Below are positions 43,001 through 58,000 of a stretch of DNA of 64,000 nt, one piece after another (within the stretch, counting starts at the first letter, position 1; every line of letters starts with the position of its first letter). The DNA is from Bugula neritina. Taxonomy: Eukaryota; Bryozoa; Gymnolaemata; Cheilostomatida; Bugulidae. The notes beneath the pieces were generated by a model. The model had not been told where the DNA came from and did no database searches. It worked only from the letters and a program-made list of their open reading frames with translations. The stretch is taken from assembly GCA_964035545.1 (NCBI GenBank), contig OZ037765.1, positions 23,934,004 through 23,998,003 on the forward strand, written 5' to 3'. Made by a program: the position numbers and the translations under genes.

Positions 43001-46000
43001 CTTTTAGTCAACAATTATTTCCTTTCAAATAATTTATATACCTTATTAACAACTTTGTTCAACAAACATATCTTATAAGAGTAAGTAGACGTCATTCAAA
43101 CACACCATATGTTGTTCTCATCACTGATATAAATAGCATATTATTAAAAACAACCTTTCAAAATGTAGGTGTAGTAATAGAAATTAATTGGAAGAAATGA
43201 TAAAAAACATTGAATAAATTTATGTTTTAACAAAATTTTCAACCCACACCCCAAGCCAAAATTTTTGAAGAATTTAGACCATTGGAATTTCTCCATTGCT
43301 GCGCCTAAATATTTTTTGCAGTCATCAAACATTTTTCCTTTCAAAAGCTTGAAATACTAGACTCTATAACATTATAATATTTGCTACTTGTCTACAACTG
43401 CTACTGGCATATCTATAATTATCAGAATATAATTTAATAATGCATTTACCCAAATTCTGAGACAAAAATTTGGTTTCTCAATCTGCTTTTAGGCCATTGA
43501 TAAATCTTTTTCACCACTTTTAACAAATTATGAAAGCATTAAAAACTAAAACACAGATTTTTCTGATTCAGTAACTAAAAGTAAAATCATATAAGATAAT
43601 TATACTTCAACTGGTGAATTAAACCAAATTTCACATACATGTTTAATTACAATTACTAGATTATATCCATAACAAACATAACACCAACCTTCAGAACAGT
43701 AATATCCAGCATCACAAGGTCCAGTAACTGCTGTATCATTCAGTATTCCACAGAAAAAGCCTGGCATACATTGCTCACACTGGGCAGCTTCCCACAATCC
43801 TGTGTTTGTGCTGAATGTACCAAGAGGACATGACTCCCAAACCTGACCAGTACCTGTAATAATTACAATACTCAGTAGGGTGTACCTACATGAATAGATT
43901 ACAGCAGTCAAGTTAACTAACCACATGGATTAGAAGGGAGGTAAGCAATCGCCACTGTTTTACTAGATTTAGTGTCATGATATGTGGGTTCGTTTGCCTT
44001 CAAAGTACTCTATCATTGCTTTTCAGTAGAGATATTATAAGCATATTATAAAACAGAATTTTTAAAGAACAGAATGCACATAATTGTCACAAAGTCAAAT
44101 GGTAATAGTTTATATATAACAAGCACTTTTTTACTTGTTACTATGATATGTTACTTAACAGTTGCATGCATATTATCGTGGAATAGTTGTTTGCATTGAC
44201 TAGTAATTTTATTATACTAAATACTATAGTACCAGTTCTACACAATTCATGTACATTGTAAAATACAATAGAGATTATTATACCAAGAGTATAAAAGCAG
44301 ATGCTTTATTTATGCACTTGGGTTCAGTAATAAAAGTTCTATATACCACATAGCTCTACAATAAATGGCTATATCTACCACAACAGGAGATCTCATATCT
44401 AATTCTAATAGAGACAACATAATATTCTTAGACAACAGGTCTCTCTACAAAAGCTGCCACTGTATTCCAACTTTGCAACAAGATATATATATCTTTAATA
44501 AATTTATACTTGAAATGCAAACAAACCTTTAAACTTCAACTTCCTTAACCGAATGCAGTAATAAAAAAATAGATGAAGGCAGAGCTGATAGGCTGATAGG
44601 CTGATCTTACCATTTCTACAGAAGTATCCAGGAGGACAGAGTTCTGGTGTGAGGCCAGAAGTACAGTATCTGCCGTATGGACACTCCAGACACTCGGCAG
44701 CTTGCCTGTCCTCCATGTATGTGCCGTCAGCACAAGGAAGAGGGTCAGCGGTACCTACAGGACAATAGTGTCCAGGTGTGCAGCGCCCTCCTGACACGTC
44801 CCCATCATATGGCGGTGCTGCCTCAGACGCGTTCTCTCGACAGAAGTAACTTTAAACATAAACGCAGGTACAAGATTAAACACAAACAACACCATGCACA
44901 GACAGCATACTATAAAATTTGATCAACATATAAGTTTCAATCAATATTCTATCATCCAACTGAAAAAATATTTATTTGTTTGATTTATTTATTTATTACA
45001 TATCACAGACATGAAAACACTTGCGAAATTCAGTGTAAATACTGGCTATAATAACTAGACATGAACAAAAGTGGAGAAAGAAAAGAAAGTCAGAGGTCTA
45101 TTGGATTATTTAAAATAAAAGATCATTTAAAGTATTTACAAGGTGTCGTAAAAACTATCTCTGCCACATGCACTAGGAAAGAATGGAACATAGGTTTGCC
45201 GGTATGCAGCAACTGAAGGATTTCGGCTGGCAGCTTACCCAGCATCACAAAGCCCACTGGGGGCAGACAACCCCGTAGATCCACAGTAATATTTGCCAGG
45301 ACAAGGCTCACACTGATCTTCATGATAAAGACCTGAGGTGTTGCTATAAGTGCCTAAGGGACATGGCGTAGGCGTCTCTATTCCAGCTGGACAGTAGAAT
45401 CCTTCTGGACACAGCACTCCAGTGACACCATCTGTGGGGGTGGCTGTTGCGGATCCATTGATACACCAGTATCCAGCATTACAGTCACCTGAGTGAAAGA
45501 GTTTAGAGACAATTAATTCAGATCAAGTATATAAAATGCAATAAATTATGCAATATATGAAAAATAATACAGTATACATGCACTCCACATATCCTCTGAC
45601 ATTCAAAAGTTGAGAGAAAAGGCTAAAAGGAAGTGATAAAGACATAACTAACAAATAAAGTCAACATAGTCTATAATCTATTTAATCATTAAATAACAAC
45701 ATTACATCTAAACAACAATCAATACTGTCAACTAAAGTGAATAAATATTTACATAAAAATGAATAAATGTATAAATTTACTATATGAATATACCCCACAA
45801 TGATCAGATGACTATATTTATATTCAAAAAAAAAATCCAGCATGAAATGCAGATGCAGCAGAATATATTGTGTACCTGTGTAGGTTTCATTAGAGCCAAA
45901 ACAGTACTTCCCAGAGGGGCAGGGAATACAGTCGTCAACAGTTGTTCGTTGTACGGCGTCACTGTATGACCCAGGTGGGCAGCCATATTGTATAGAGAAC

Positions 46001-49000
46001 TCTGTACCTTCAGGGCAGTAATATCCAATTGGACAGTCATAGCTCGTGTAATCACTGATTGGCTGATCGTTAAAGTCACAATAGTAACCTAAACAAAAGG
46101 CAAAACCATACAACAAACGTATGAGTAGACTATAGCATGCATGTGAGTCAGATACTCTTTGACATAAAAGTACGCAGCAGCAGGATAAAAATAAAAATTT
46201 ATAGCAAAGTGCAAAAGTATTATATCTCGACATTAGAAGCCTTGATATTACATAGCTTCTGCTTATATCATTGTAAGAGACAAAAAGTGGTACAAAATAA
46301 AACCCTTGGTTTTTGTCATCCACACAAAACATGGAGGTCACACAATAAAAGTAAGTATTGTTTTAAAAATTAAATCTTAATATGTTTTTATATAGTTTTA
46401 TATATTTGAAAAAGCAGTTTTTAAAGAAGCTTTTATATGGTAGGGAGTTGTCTACCTTGAGAACAGAGTTTGCAGAACTCTTGAGCAGTCACATCTTGAT
46501 ATTGTCCAGCCGGACATTTCACTTCCTCGTGACTTCCTTCGGGGCAGTGATAACCCGGGGAGCACGGGAACGGGTTACTAATACTTTGTCCGCTAGGGCA
46601 GTAATATCCTAAAGTACGAGTATAAAAGTGGTGCTAATTTAGCGCATGTGCTAGAGGAGAGTGCAGTAACTTGCAACAAGATTTTAAAAGTTGTACAGTG
46701 TAAAAAAACCTTCAAATAAATAACTTAAACTTTTGTGTGCAACAATACTCGAACGTGTGAAATATTTGTATTATATAATACAGAAAATGTTTATCTACTT
46801 TCTTACATAGCAAAGACCAATAAACTCTTACAGAGAATAATTCTAAACTATAGAAAACCAAATTCAATATACTGTATAATACAGTCTTGGTTATTAAATA
46901 AGTGACCAATAATAAAACCCAAGTACCACCAATCACATAGTTATATCATTATACAAGAACCCACCTGCCATACAAGGCCCTGTAGGAGCAGTGAGACCTG
47001 TAGAGCCACAGTAAAACCCTTCAGTACAGTCTGTGCAGTCCGTCTCTTCATCCAAACCAGTCTGATTACTAAATGTGCCCAGTGGACATTCAGCTTGGTT
47101 GAGTCCACTTCCAGCACCTGTTTTAGATGAAATAGCATATGCCACTTTTACTTTGCAGCATTTTAAAATATCTTAATTTCAATTTCAAACTATCGAAATG
47201 AAATTATAGGTAATAATAACTAAAACATTACATTAATTCAACCTATTAATAGATTTTTTGTCCTAAGACTATAAAAACATGGCAATTAGTAAAACATAAG
47301 ATGCAAGCACAAGTATGATATGTTCATGCAACTTTCCTAAAACCAAAAGTTAAACAGAATGCACTTGTGGAATCAATATTAATAGACTGCTCTAAGATCA
47401 ATTCTACTAAAATTACGAAGCCATAAACTTGTGTTATGAGTTAATATCTACTTTTTAGAAGATGCCTAAAGTTTGTAGTAGAGATACAATATAAAGTTCG
47501 TATTTAAGGATTAAAGCAGTGGAACTGGCAAACATACCACAGTATCGGCCAGCGGGGCAACGGCCCCCAGTGTTGGGGTCTATAGGATCGGCCCTCACGG
47601 CAGACGAAGAGCAGTAGTACCCAGGATCACAGTCTCCACTGGGTTCAGTCAGTCCCGCCACTTCACAGTACTTCCCTTCAGAGCAAGGCACCGGCTCGTA
47701 GCTGCCTTCTGGACAATAGTACCCTGGCTGGCACTGCCCACCCGTCTGGTTGCTTGGACATATGCAGTCACCTGAGAAGTGCATTAGATATCAGCATACA
47801 CTATACAGGTTATAAAACAACTGTATTAAAATTAATTATTACCTAACTTTCAATTTATGAATTGGAACAACAGCAAAATAAATACAATTTTTGAGGTTAA
47901 AAACCCTAAATCAATTAATAAATCTTAGATTGAGCTGCAAGTTGAAAATCTTGCAAAATACGATTTCTGTTGCAATATTTCTCATCTGGAGCACATGCAT
48001 TTCTAAATTTCTCCACTACTGTACCTAGCGCTAAACTTAAAAAGAATATTTGCATACCTGCAAAATTTAAACTTAAATGAATACCTGCATAGCTTTAAAA
48101 ACTTACTTAAGTAACAAGCACTACCGCGTATATCAACTTTCTTACCTCCAAGAAACTGGTTGTAGTCCATAGGTGTGGCTGTCGCAGAGCCCAACACACA
48201 GAAGTGTCCAGCTTCACAAGGACCATCAGGATAAACGTTGGCCTCATTAGCGCAGTATCTGCCTGGGGGACACAAGTAGCAATCATTTGCACTCTGCCCT
48301 AGACTGTCATTGCGGTAAGTGCCAGGTGGACAGGGGTATTCTGTACCATACCGAGTTCCGTTGGGACAGTAGTAACCCTGAAAGATTACAAATACAATAA
48401 ATAACTGAAACGTTGCAGAGAAAGTTTTGCATGTTCTCATATTTAAGTTAAATGTAAAAAAACTAAAAATTCTAATAATGGAATAATTTTATTTCAGGAA
48501 CTTCCTTTCAGAAAAACTAACTTTAAAAAACCTCTGCATATCGGTATAAACACGAAAGAGCTCGCTGTTTTATTGTAGGCATATAATAGTAGTCTATACT
48601 CTGTTAACTTTACCTCGCCACAGGGAAATGATTCAAAGTCTGAAATGTTGCCAGTACAGAAGTAGCCTGCAGGACATGGGAAGCAGACAGCCTGGCCAGT
48701 AAGGTTGTTGTACTCCCCAGCCTCACATGGTAGTGGTGTGGATGTAGCAGCAGGACAGTAGTGCGAGATAGGGCACGGGCCCCCTTGCGCCTCGTTATCA
48801 CCTACACATAACATAAACTAAGTCTATATATAACTACAAATACAACTTAGAACAATTTAAGTCCTCAAAATAAAAGATCAGAATCGATTGAGAGACCAAA
48901 GTTCCGGTGACTAACCAGTTGGCGTGGGTTCTACGTTCCCTCTGTGACAGTAAAAGCCGGGATCGCAGTCTCCAGCGGGATTAGTCAGCCCTTCAGATGA

Positions 49001-52000
49001 ACAATATTGACCAAGAGCACAGTCTATACAGTCTGTATCCTTCTCAGCACCGGTGGTGTCTCTGTATGTACCGTTGGCACAGGGTATCGGATCCTTTATA
49101 GAGATACATGGCATTACATACACATCATGACCAGGCAGAGTAAATTAAACAGTAACATACTAAGACATTACACCAGCAATAGGCCTACAACAAGATCAAA
49201 GCTCTATATTTATAGAAGCGTTACCTCAGTTTGTATTGGACAGTAGTGACCAGTTGGACAAACCCCTCCTACAGCTCCGGCAATTAGTGAGCCACTGGTG
49301 GGCTGAGAGATGGAGTTCCCAGACTTACAGTAGTAGCCCGCGGCACATCTTTCCATACCAGTGTCGGTACGCGAGATGTCATACTTTTCTGCACCTTGCA
49401 CCTCGCAGTAGAACCCACCTAAGATATACATCACAATATATGCAGCAGCAGCTATAAGAATTATACAAACATAACTGATATTTAATCACATGTAATTTTA
49501 TCTTGAAATGTATGCATGTTGTATCTAATAAGGCTGGTGGATTATCAACTTAGAGTCTAAGGTTGCACTGAGTTACAAATATTAAATACTGTAACTGAAA
49601 CACAAAGTCATGCTAATAACTTGCAAGGTAGTCTAAGGGCCTGAATTACACAGAATTTCACTGATTGCCAAGCTTTACATTATGCAAATAGATTTTTCAG
49701 TCGATGTCTGGAAACAGTTACATGGAATGAAATCACAACCATAAGTTCATGGAAACCACAACCACAAATTCATTCTTACCAGCATCCATGGAAATGCAGT
49801 GTATGTAATGTAAGTTTAGATATAATGACAACCAATACACTCACCCAAACACGGAAGACAATCGTCTTCACTTTGCATATTGTATTCATCATTGAATGTG
49901 CCAACAGGGCATTTTGGAATAGTAGCATTAGTACCCTCAGGACAGTAATGACCGGGTGGGCAGTCCAGCCCTCTTACAATGCCATTTCCATTTCCAGTAT
50001 TCACGCAGTAAAGCCCAGCAGGGCAAGAGGTGCATTGTGTAGCACCAGTCTGGTTATTGTATGTGCCATCTTCGCAAGTGATCTCAAAACCTGCAAATAT
50101 AAGACAGAACACCATAGTTTACCAGAATAAATAACTTGGTGTTGCAATAATCAATGGTTCGGTCAATGATGTTATTTAAAAATAGTGACCTAGGGCTAAA
50201 AATGACCATTGCTAGTTTTTAGAGTAAACTAATTCTGATCAAGACACCTCCAGTAATTTCCTTTAGCAGGTAATAGAGCAACCTGTTAACACTAACCTGT
50301 ACCCTCAGGACAGTAGAAACCTTCAGAACATTTGTCACCAGTGACTCCGTCTAGTGGGGCAGGTGTGAGAGCCTTCCCTTGACAATAGTAACCGGCTTGA
50401 CAAAGGACATTAGGCTCCAGTAGAGCCAACCCAACACATGCCCATCCAGCAGTGCAGTCAAAGCATTCACTTTCCATTTTTAGACCAGTTTCATTGGAGA
50501 ATGTGCCATTAGGACACGGGTGGGTGGCATAGTCCGCAGTGCCTACAGTGTTATAATATAGCTAGTTATAGTTGCCCATTGCGAACTACATATTTGCAAA
50601 CATAAGTACTGCTTACCAAGTTTCTTTTAACATTTACTTCCTATAAAAATTTTTTTGCTCAGAAGCAATGCTGCTATGTCAAATTTAACTCCAATTAAAA
50701 TCACCTGCCATTTCGACCTTGATTTTAAGCTTTAATAGTTTTATGAAAGCTTTTAATAATTTCAAATAAGTACAAACTGCCTTATATCACTGTGTTCTAC
50801 ACCAGTAAGAACTTATATATTACCTGTTCTAAAAGGTTAATATCTTGTCTTTGTGACTAAGATACAAATAGAACTGATACAAGCTATCCATAGCATTGAT
50901 TGAAGAAATATCAAAAGTTGATTGCCATTATGCATACGGAAACGAGTCAACCTGCAGCAATAGACAGAATACGGCACAATACCTTCAGGACAGTAGTAAC
51001 CCTGGGGGCAGAGTCCACCATATTCAGATGTTATGTTTGGTTCTGCAGTTTCTGCTCCAGTCAAACAATAGAATCCAGCAGCACATGGGAAATCAGTGGC
51101 ATTCAGGCCTACCTTTGTGCAGGCAAATCCTACATATCATAGAAAATAGCATGCTTCACTATAAACACCGAATAACCTTTTTTTTTTTGTTACTCATTTA
51201 AACTTCTGGAAATACAGTATCTGCACATCTTTTCTAAATAAAGCTTAATTCAAATTTCTAAATAATAAAATATGTTGAGGCTATGAAAAATTTAGTTGTA
51301 GAATACAACTTGCTAAAGTTAGAGGTGCAAAAAATCCTGATACCTAATAAGTTATGTTGAAAGCAACTAACACAAGTTATCAGGATTATACATTTATAAA
51401 AACAAAATACATCAGCGGCTGAAGCATACAAAAACTTCAATTTCTCTATTAAATCATAGTATCACCTTTTCAAAGTTTACTACATATATAAGTTTCTCAT
51501 TGTTTTAATGACAAAAAATAGGATACCAAAGGAAATATGATTATTATGTCACAACTCTGTTTATAGCTGAGTCAGCAAATAGTGATAAATGTTAGTATTT
51601 GGATCACAAACAAAACTAAGATATATCTAATCAGTGCTAATGTAGCTAATGTGTAATACTACCTGCTGTGCAAGGTGTACACTCAGACTCTTTGGAGAGA
51701 CCTTCAGTTGGCGAATAGGTTCCACGAGGACAACCCGTAGGTAGCACAGATCTAGCAGGACAGTAGCTACCAGCTGGACAGAGAACTGGGTCAACGGAAC
51801 CTTCTAGACCACAGTAGTACGACTGAGGGCAATCCAGACATTCCGCTTGCCCTTCACTGTAATGTGTATGTATAAAACTCTTCTATCACCATTGCAAGTG
51901 GTTTAAACAGGCATTATATACTGTTATATACACTTTCTATCGAATGCTAAATCACCGATGGTTATGCCATTTTGCATAACACTTGTGAGTAATACCTAAC

Positions 52001-55000
52001 CGTTCTGGTTAAAGGCAACAATATAAACCTTGAGATTTGATAACATTGAATTAATTTTAAAATATTCAAAAAATACCATAATATGTGATATATACTTTCA
52101 ACAAAAAATGTGATAATTCTTATGTCTGTTACAACAATAGAGTAAATATGTGAGCTAATTTTAAGCCTAATAATTATAAAGTTTGACAGCAAACACCTGT
52201 AAGACCATAATCACCTTTTCTATGATTAAATAATTAGAAAGATTCAAATTTGATATTACCACACGTAGCATACTGTAATGGCAATTATTTGATCTTGTGA
52301 TTGATATTTATGGCAGACATAATGAGATCAACAGATAAGTTAGTCGACCCACTTTTTCTGATATGTTTCCCGGGGACAAGGTGTAGGTGCCCAAGCTCCG
52401 GCCAAAGAGTAGTGACCTTCCGGGGAGATAAACTGGTTTCCTGTAGAAGCTCCTCCCTCACAGTAATAGCCTGGGAAACAGTCATCTGTGGCAGCCGAAC
52501 CCTGAGACCCGGCACAGTACTTCCCAGGCTCGCAGGGAATACAGTCAAACTTAGACTTAGATCCTTGAGAAGGTACATAATAGCCAGGATCACATGGTAG
52601 AGGGGCAGCCGTGCCAATAGGACAGTAGCCACCGACTGGACAGAGGCCGCCATTAATACCATCAGGTGGTGATGATGTGTAAGCACTAGCTCTGCAGTAA
52701 AATCCCGCATCACATAGACCTGTAGGAAAATAGCTGAGTTTTAAATTACAAAACCAGAAGCCTATAACATGTTTAGTTTCAACTTGCAGCTTAAAAAGTT
52801 TTTAAATTTTAGAATTTAAATGTCAAGTTTGAAATGGAAAGATGGTTATAAACTAGTTATACAATCTAAATTTGGTAAAAAATCACATGTTGAAAAAGTT
52901 AGCATACCAATTTAGACAAATAGACATTTAAAAATGTTGTCTCACTGAATATTTATAAAATGATATACTAACTGAATACTATATAACTGTCCAATACAAT
53001 GAATTACACAGGAGTACAATACGCAAAGTAAAAACACAATTAAGGGCTGTGAATTATTAGGGAAAAATATTTCATTTTATAACATTGAGCATAGAAAAAG
53101 CTAGTGAACTTTAGAGCATAGTTTTCTTCTTTTAATTCTCTAAAGTATAATATAATGTTGGTATCTTGGCATATGCATTAGTATAAAGTGAACAGTGCGT
53201 ACCTGTGGGTTCAATAAGACCCAGCCCGGCGCAGTATTTACCACCAGGGCATGGCTGGCAATCCGTTGATACAGAAACTTTAGTTTGATTTCCATAGGAG
53301 CCAGCAGGGCATGGCTGCGGGTTGATTGTGCCAGTGACACAGAAATAACCTTGAGGACAGTCCTACATATACAGATCAATAATAACAGGGAATTACAAAT
53401 TCTTCCCTAACATTGAGATATAAACCTGCGTGAGTTATTGAGATATAATTATGGACAATGTGTATCAGTAACTCTCACAGTAAGATGGTAGCATATATAT
53501 TGTAGTTCCTATACAGAGTTGTATACAGAGTAAAGGAAAAAAATTGCCTTCGTTGCCATAAATAGCGGCCCATAAAGTGTAGCATGATCTGATACTCATA
53601 GGTATGGCTTATAGTAAACATAAAAAATTATGTAGACGTACGAAAGGCAGTTCAAGGCCAGCCTCATCACAGAAGGATCCTGACGTACACTCTGTACAGT
53701 CAGCGAATGATTCACTAGAAGCACCATAACGGAAGAACCCGATTGGACAAGGGTAACTAGTAGATATGCCTGTGCCCAGTGGACAGTAGTGACCACCAGG
53801 ACATACGTCCACTGTAGCATTCAGCCCCTCCTGGTCACAATAGAATCCTACCAACATAACAGAAAAGGTTTGATAGCTGCAATGGTTTAAAGGTTGGAAA
53901 ATTGATAAAATATAATGTGGTGGCCTAAAACTTCTGATGCATTAGCAAAGTGACCAAAAGACTGAATATCTCATATCATAACTTACATCCTAACTTGCAA
54001 TAACAACATTTAAAAAAGTATTCAAGGTTCCTAATAATTAAGTATAATAATTCAGGTAGAGTGGTAACTATGCTTTTACAAAATTTGTATTTCGTGTGTC
54101 ATGTGATTGCAATTGTCATGATTTTACAGCAGAAAATTCACAAATGTAAAAAGGTAAAACAAAAAACAATACAACATCTGATCTCAAAAAACTAATGAAA
54201 TGCAATGATACTTGATCACAAAACTTACGGCCTTTCTTGTTGCACTAATGGCAGTGGCTTAAATCGGCTTTTAAATTGAGATTCTAACCTGGTGTACATT
54301 GCTGGCATTCAGAGACCTGCTTCAATCCATAATGTGGGTTGAATGTGCCAATAGGACACGGTATGGGGTAAGCATTGACTGAGCCGTTCACACAGTAATA
54401 TCCGATCCAACATTTATCTCTAACCAGTTCAGGTACACGCGCCATCCCGGGAGGGCAATGCATACCGGCAGGACATATCTTGCTCTTATGCATCTGAGTT
54501 ATACTGCAAGTAAAGATATTCTGTATATAATGTTGGCAGAAGACTTGAACATTGTCTTTCCTAATCTGCTATATTCCTAAATGAGTTCTACATATAACTG
54601 ATAATGGTAGTGTAGAGCTCGTTGCTGTTATATGTAGAATGGCAAAACAAGTCTTTGAACCTGTTGGTTCAGACAAACCGCTTTTAATAAAAATGTTTAC
54701 GAGAAGAATTTTTTAAATTTATAACACACTCAATAAAACAGCAAAATAAATTTATTAAAACATATTGTTGACAATAGCTGGTACTATTTTCAAAGTTGAA
54801 AAATTGTTCAAAATCAGTTTAGTACGTTTTACAAGTAATCAATTGACTTTACTGCTCTTTTAAATGCAGCCTGAAATTTATAAACCGCATGATTTCCGTA
54901 AACTTGTAAACAAGTACCCATGAATGTGCACAACACACCACATAAGCGTACCTAGTAGCATTAGTATCACAGTAGTATCCAGCTTCACATATCGTACAGC

Positions 55001-58000
55001 TGATGGCTCCTACATCAGAGTATTCTCCTTTAGGACAAGGCGATGGCTCGACTGTTCTATCGGTAGGGCAGTAGTATCCTTCCCAGCATTCCTCACAAAA
55101 TGTCGCATTCTTTCCCTTCTTGATATGCCTACAAAAAGATTACCCTCAAATATTTGGCTAATCGATCTATTTTAGCCTAACTGCATAAACATAAAACAAT
55201 AAAATTTTATATTATTAAACGAGATCAGTCAAAATGAAAATCTTGCTTAATTATTGTGCAAGCTAAACACTGCTATTTATTACTCATTTTGAACATCACT
55301 ACAACACAGCTTTAGAAGAGTGCTCCAAACTTACAGAAGTAGGAAATAACTGCACGGATAATTCACTGACCTGAAGGTGCCAGCAGGGCAGTCTGTAGGC
55401 AGGATAGAGGGCTGAGGGCAATATGTCCCCTCAGGGCAGTCAACACACTGCTCCCATGCAGTGATGCCTGTAAGGTTGTTGTAAGAGCCGGCGTGGCAAG
55501 GATAAGACTGACAGCTGGGCGTACCTTCTGGACACCAGTGACCTTGGCAGCATAAATCTGCAATACAATACAATCCATAATATCTGTTATATATTGATAT
55601 AGATATTGATACAGGAGACTTTGATCAACATCTTAAATTGGAGTTATCTATTCTTATTACTACATTTTATTGCACTAAATAGTTCCGTACATATTTTATT
55701 CGAAACAATTCTTTTGCTACAATTTTCTATGTTACTTTTTCCTGATCACGTAAAAATATTTGGTTTGTTAAATTAAAGCTGTGTCAAAACCAAAATGTCA
55801 TTGCCTAATCATTCAACATTATATAAAGATTGTAAGATAGAAAAACATTATAAATTATAATACTAAAAAGTTATTAGACTAGAATTGACAAACAGGTTTT
55901 TTATTAAAAGGCCAAAATACTCTAAAAACAACAGCTTCGTAACAATTAGTTATATGTTAGTTTAAACAAATTTACCAGTAGGAGTTGTGGCCCCTTCTAG
56001 ACAGTACCATCCGCGAGTACACTGATAGCATTCAGCCTGTTCTTTCAGGTTGGTGAGGTTAGTGTATGTGCCAGCCGCACAAGGATACTGGTCCGGTGTC
56101 TGGGTGCCAGCTGGACAATAGTGACCTGGTGCACATGACACGGGTGCCTTCTGCTTGCCACCAGTGCCCAGCTGAAAACACATGTACTAACGTTATTTTA
56201 TTCATACCAGTATTATAGTATTGAGATGAGCATATGCTAGCGCTTGTGCTGAAATTTTTAATACTTGAATTGGATCTGCAAATGTTAAATTAAATATTAG
56301 AAGTCCAGCAGTAAAGAATTGAAAATTACTGCAAAAAAATAATGCACTCATGGTGTTGGAATATTGAAGAAAAACTTGTCTTTAGCGAGGTGTAAATATT
56401 ACGGCATTAAATTACTTAGTAAAGTAAAAATGCTTTCAAAACCATTTTTCATAAACTAATTTGCACCATAGGTTTTGTGCTATAATAGTGAAATGTGCAG
56501 AATGTCCAACTGTTATAATATTCACACTGCAATTAAACAAAGTGCATCAGCTGAAGCCTTAATATAACTGACACTGACCAAGCAAGCAAATCTCTCAATG
56601 CAAGGATAGCAATCTTCAACTTTTGTTGCATTGGAAAAGTCATTTAGTTTTCCAGGAGGGCATGCATGATCAGGGTCATTGGGAAACTCACTGCCTAGAG
56701 GGCAGTAGTAACCAGGAGAGCAGGGCAGATCTGGCTCAGAGAGGCCTCGTATGGAGCAAGCCTCACCAGCTCTGCATGGCTGACAATCTGATATATTTCT
56801 AGCACCAACGTATGGGTTGAAATAACCTGGATAAAAACAGCAGTATGGTGAGCATTACGAGTAAGGGTTAAGACAGTTACAGCATTCACTCAATTTGATA
56901 TTTATTTTGAAAGTGTTCGCAACATGATTTAGCACTCGTGGAGCAGTTCAGATCCTTCAATGTATAATATGATTATAAAATACAAGACTTATGTTTAGAG
57001 AAATCTTAAAAGTTTTCTTGCGAACATGTCTTTGTTTTTGCAAGCAACATATCATCACATAATACAGCATTGCACATGTAATATAGTGACAAGATTGATT
57101 GGAACATCACAGTAAAAGGAGTATAGGAGTTTTAAAAGATGTAAAAAAACTTAGACAAGTTTACAGTTACTATCCCTGTGAGAACCCCTGACGGAAAAGG
57201 TTTATTCATATGGGGCAAAGAAGCAATTATGACTGGATGCTCTTCCTAACATCACCAATGGCCTTTACTGGGATTGAACTCATGACCTCGTATTTAATAA
57301 GCCAGCGCTCTAACCCCTAGAGCATGGCTGCTCCCTAGGAGTTTTGAGTGATAAAAAAGCAGCTAAACTTACCTGGTGGACAAGCCTCGGGATATTCAGT
57401 GCCCTCTGGACAATAGTAACCGGCAGGGCAATTCTTGCAGTCAGTCTGCATGGAGGCACCTTCTATCTCTGTGTAAGTTCCTTTTTCACAAGGTGAGGGC
57501 AACCCACTTCCAGATGGACAGAACGAGCCTACAGTACACAGTGTGTATAACAAACAGCTGCGGACTAAAAACTATTGCTATTAGTATTCAAGAACTTCCT
57601 CTTTGGAAACATTATGTACTATATAATTTATAGCTTTTTAATTAGAGAAAAATAAAGATTATTTCCAGTAACTGATGATAGATTTCTAGCTCCAGGTTTT
57701 ATATTTATTTCTCTTAAATGCTTTCACATACTTCTGTACAAGCAATGAACATTTCAGCAAATTACTATAAGTCTGGCATGTCAAAACACCGGCATAAATA
57801 TATGTTGTAGCTTAAGACAATAAACGATGCAGCATTTAATGTCTGAGTATTGAAAATTCTATTTGGGAAGAATAAGTGTTGACTAATCGAAACAACCAGA
57901 ACATACATTTTGTATTTAAGGTTACAATAATTTAATTCATTCAGAAACTGATTGAAAGAACCTGAATAATGGTGAAGTTTTTATTTCCGAGAAAATGTTT

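Noticed and set aside
43144-43344. Separate small gene or exon in the 1.1-kb intron
   Set aside because: Lys/Phe-rich chance frame without splice sites fitting W32 and W33, which already join in phase.
45682-46341. A 219-codon continuous exon
   Set aside because: Only the middle (45876-46088) carries Cys motifs and good splice sites. The ends read AT-rich intron.
51962-52192. Exon in the W17-W18 intron
   Set aside because: Hydrophobic AT-rich frame with no cysteine pattern, and W17 joins W18 in phase without it.
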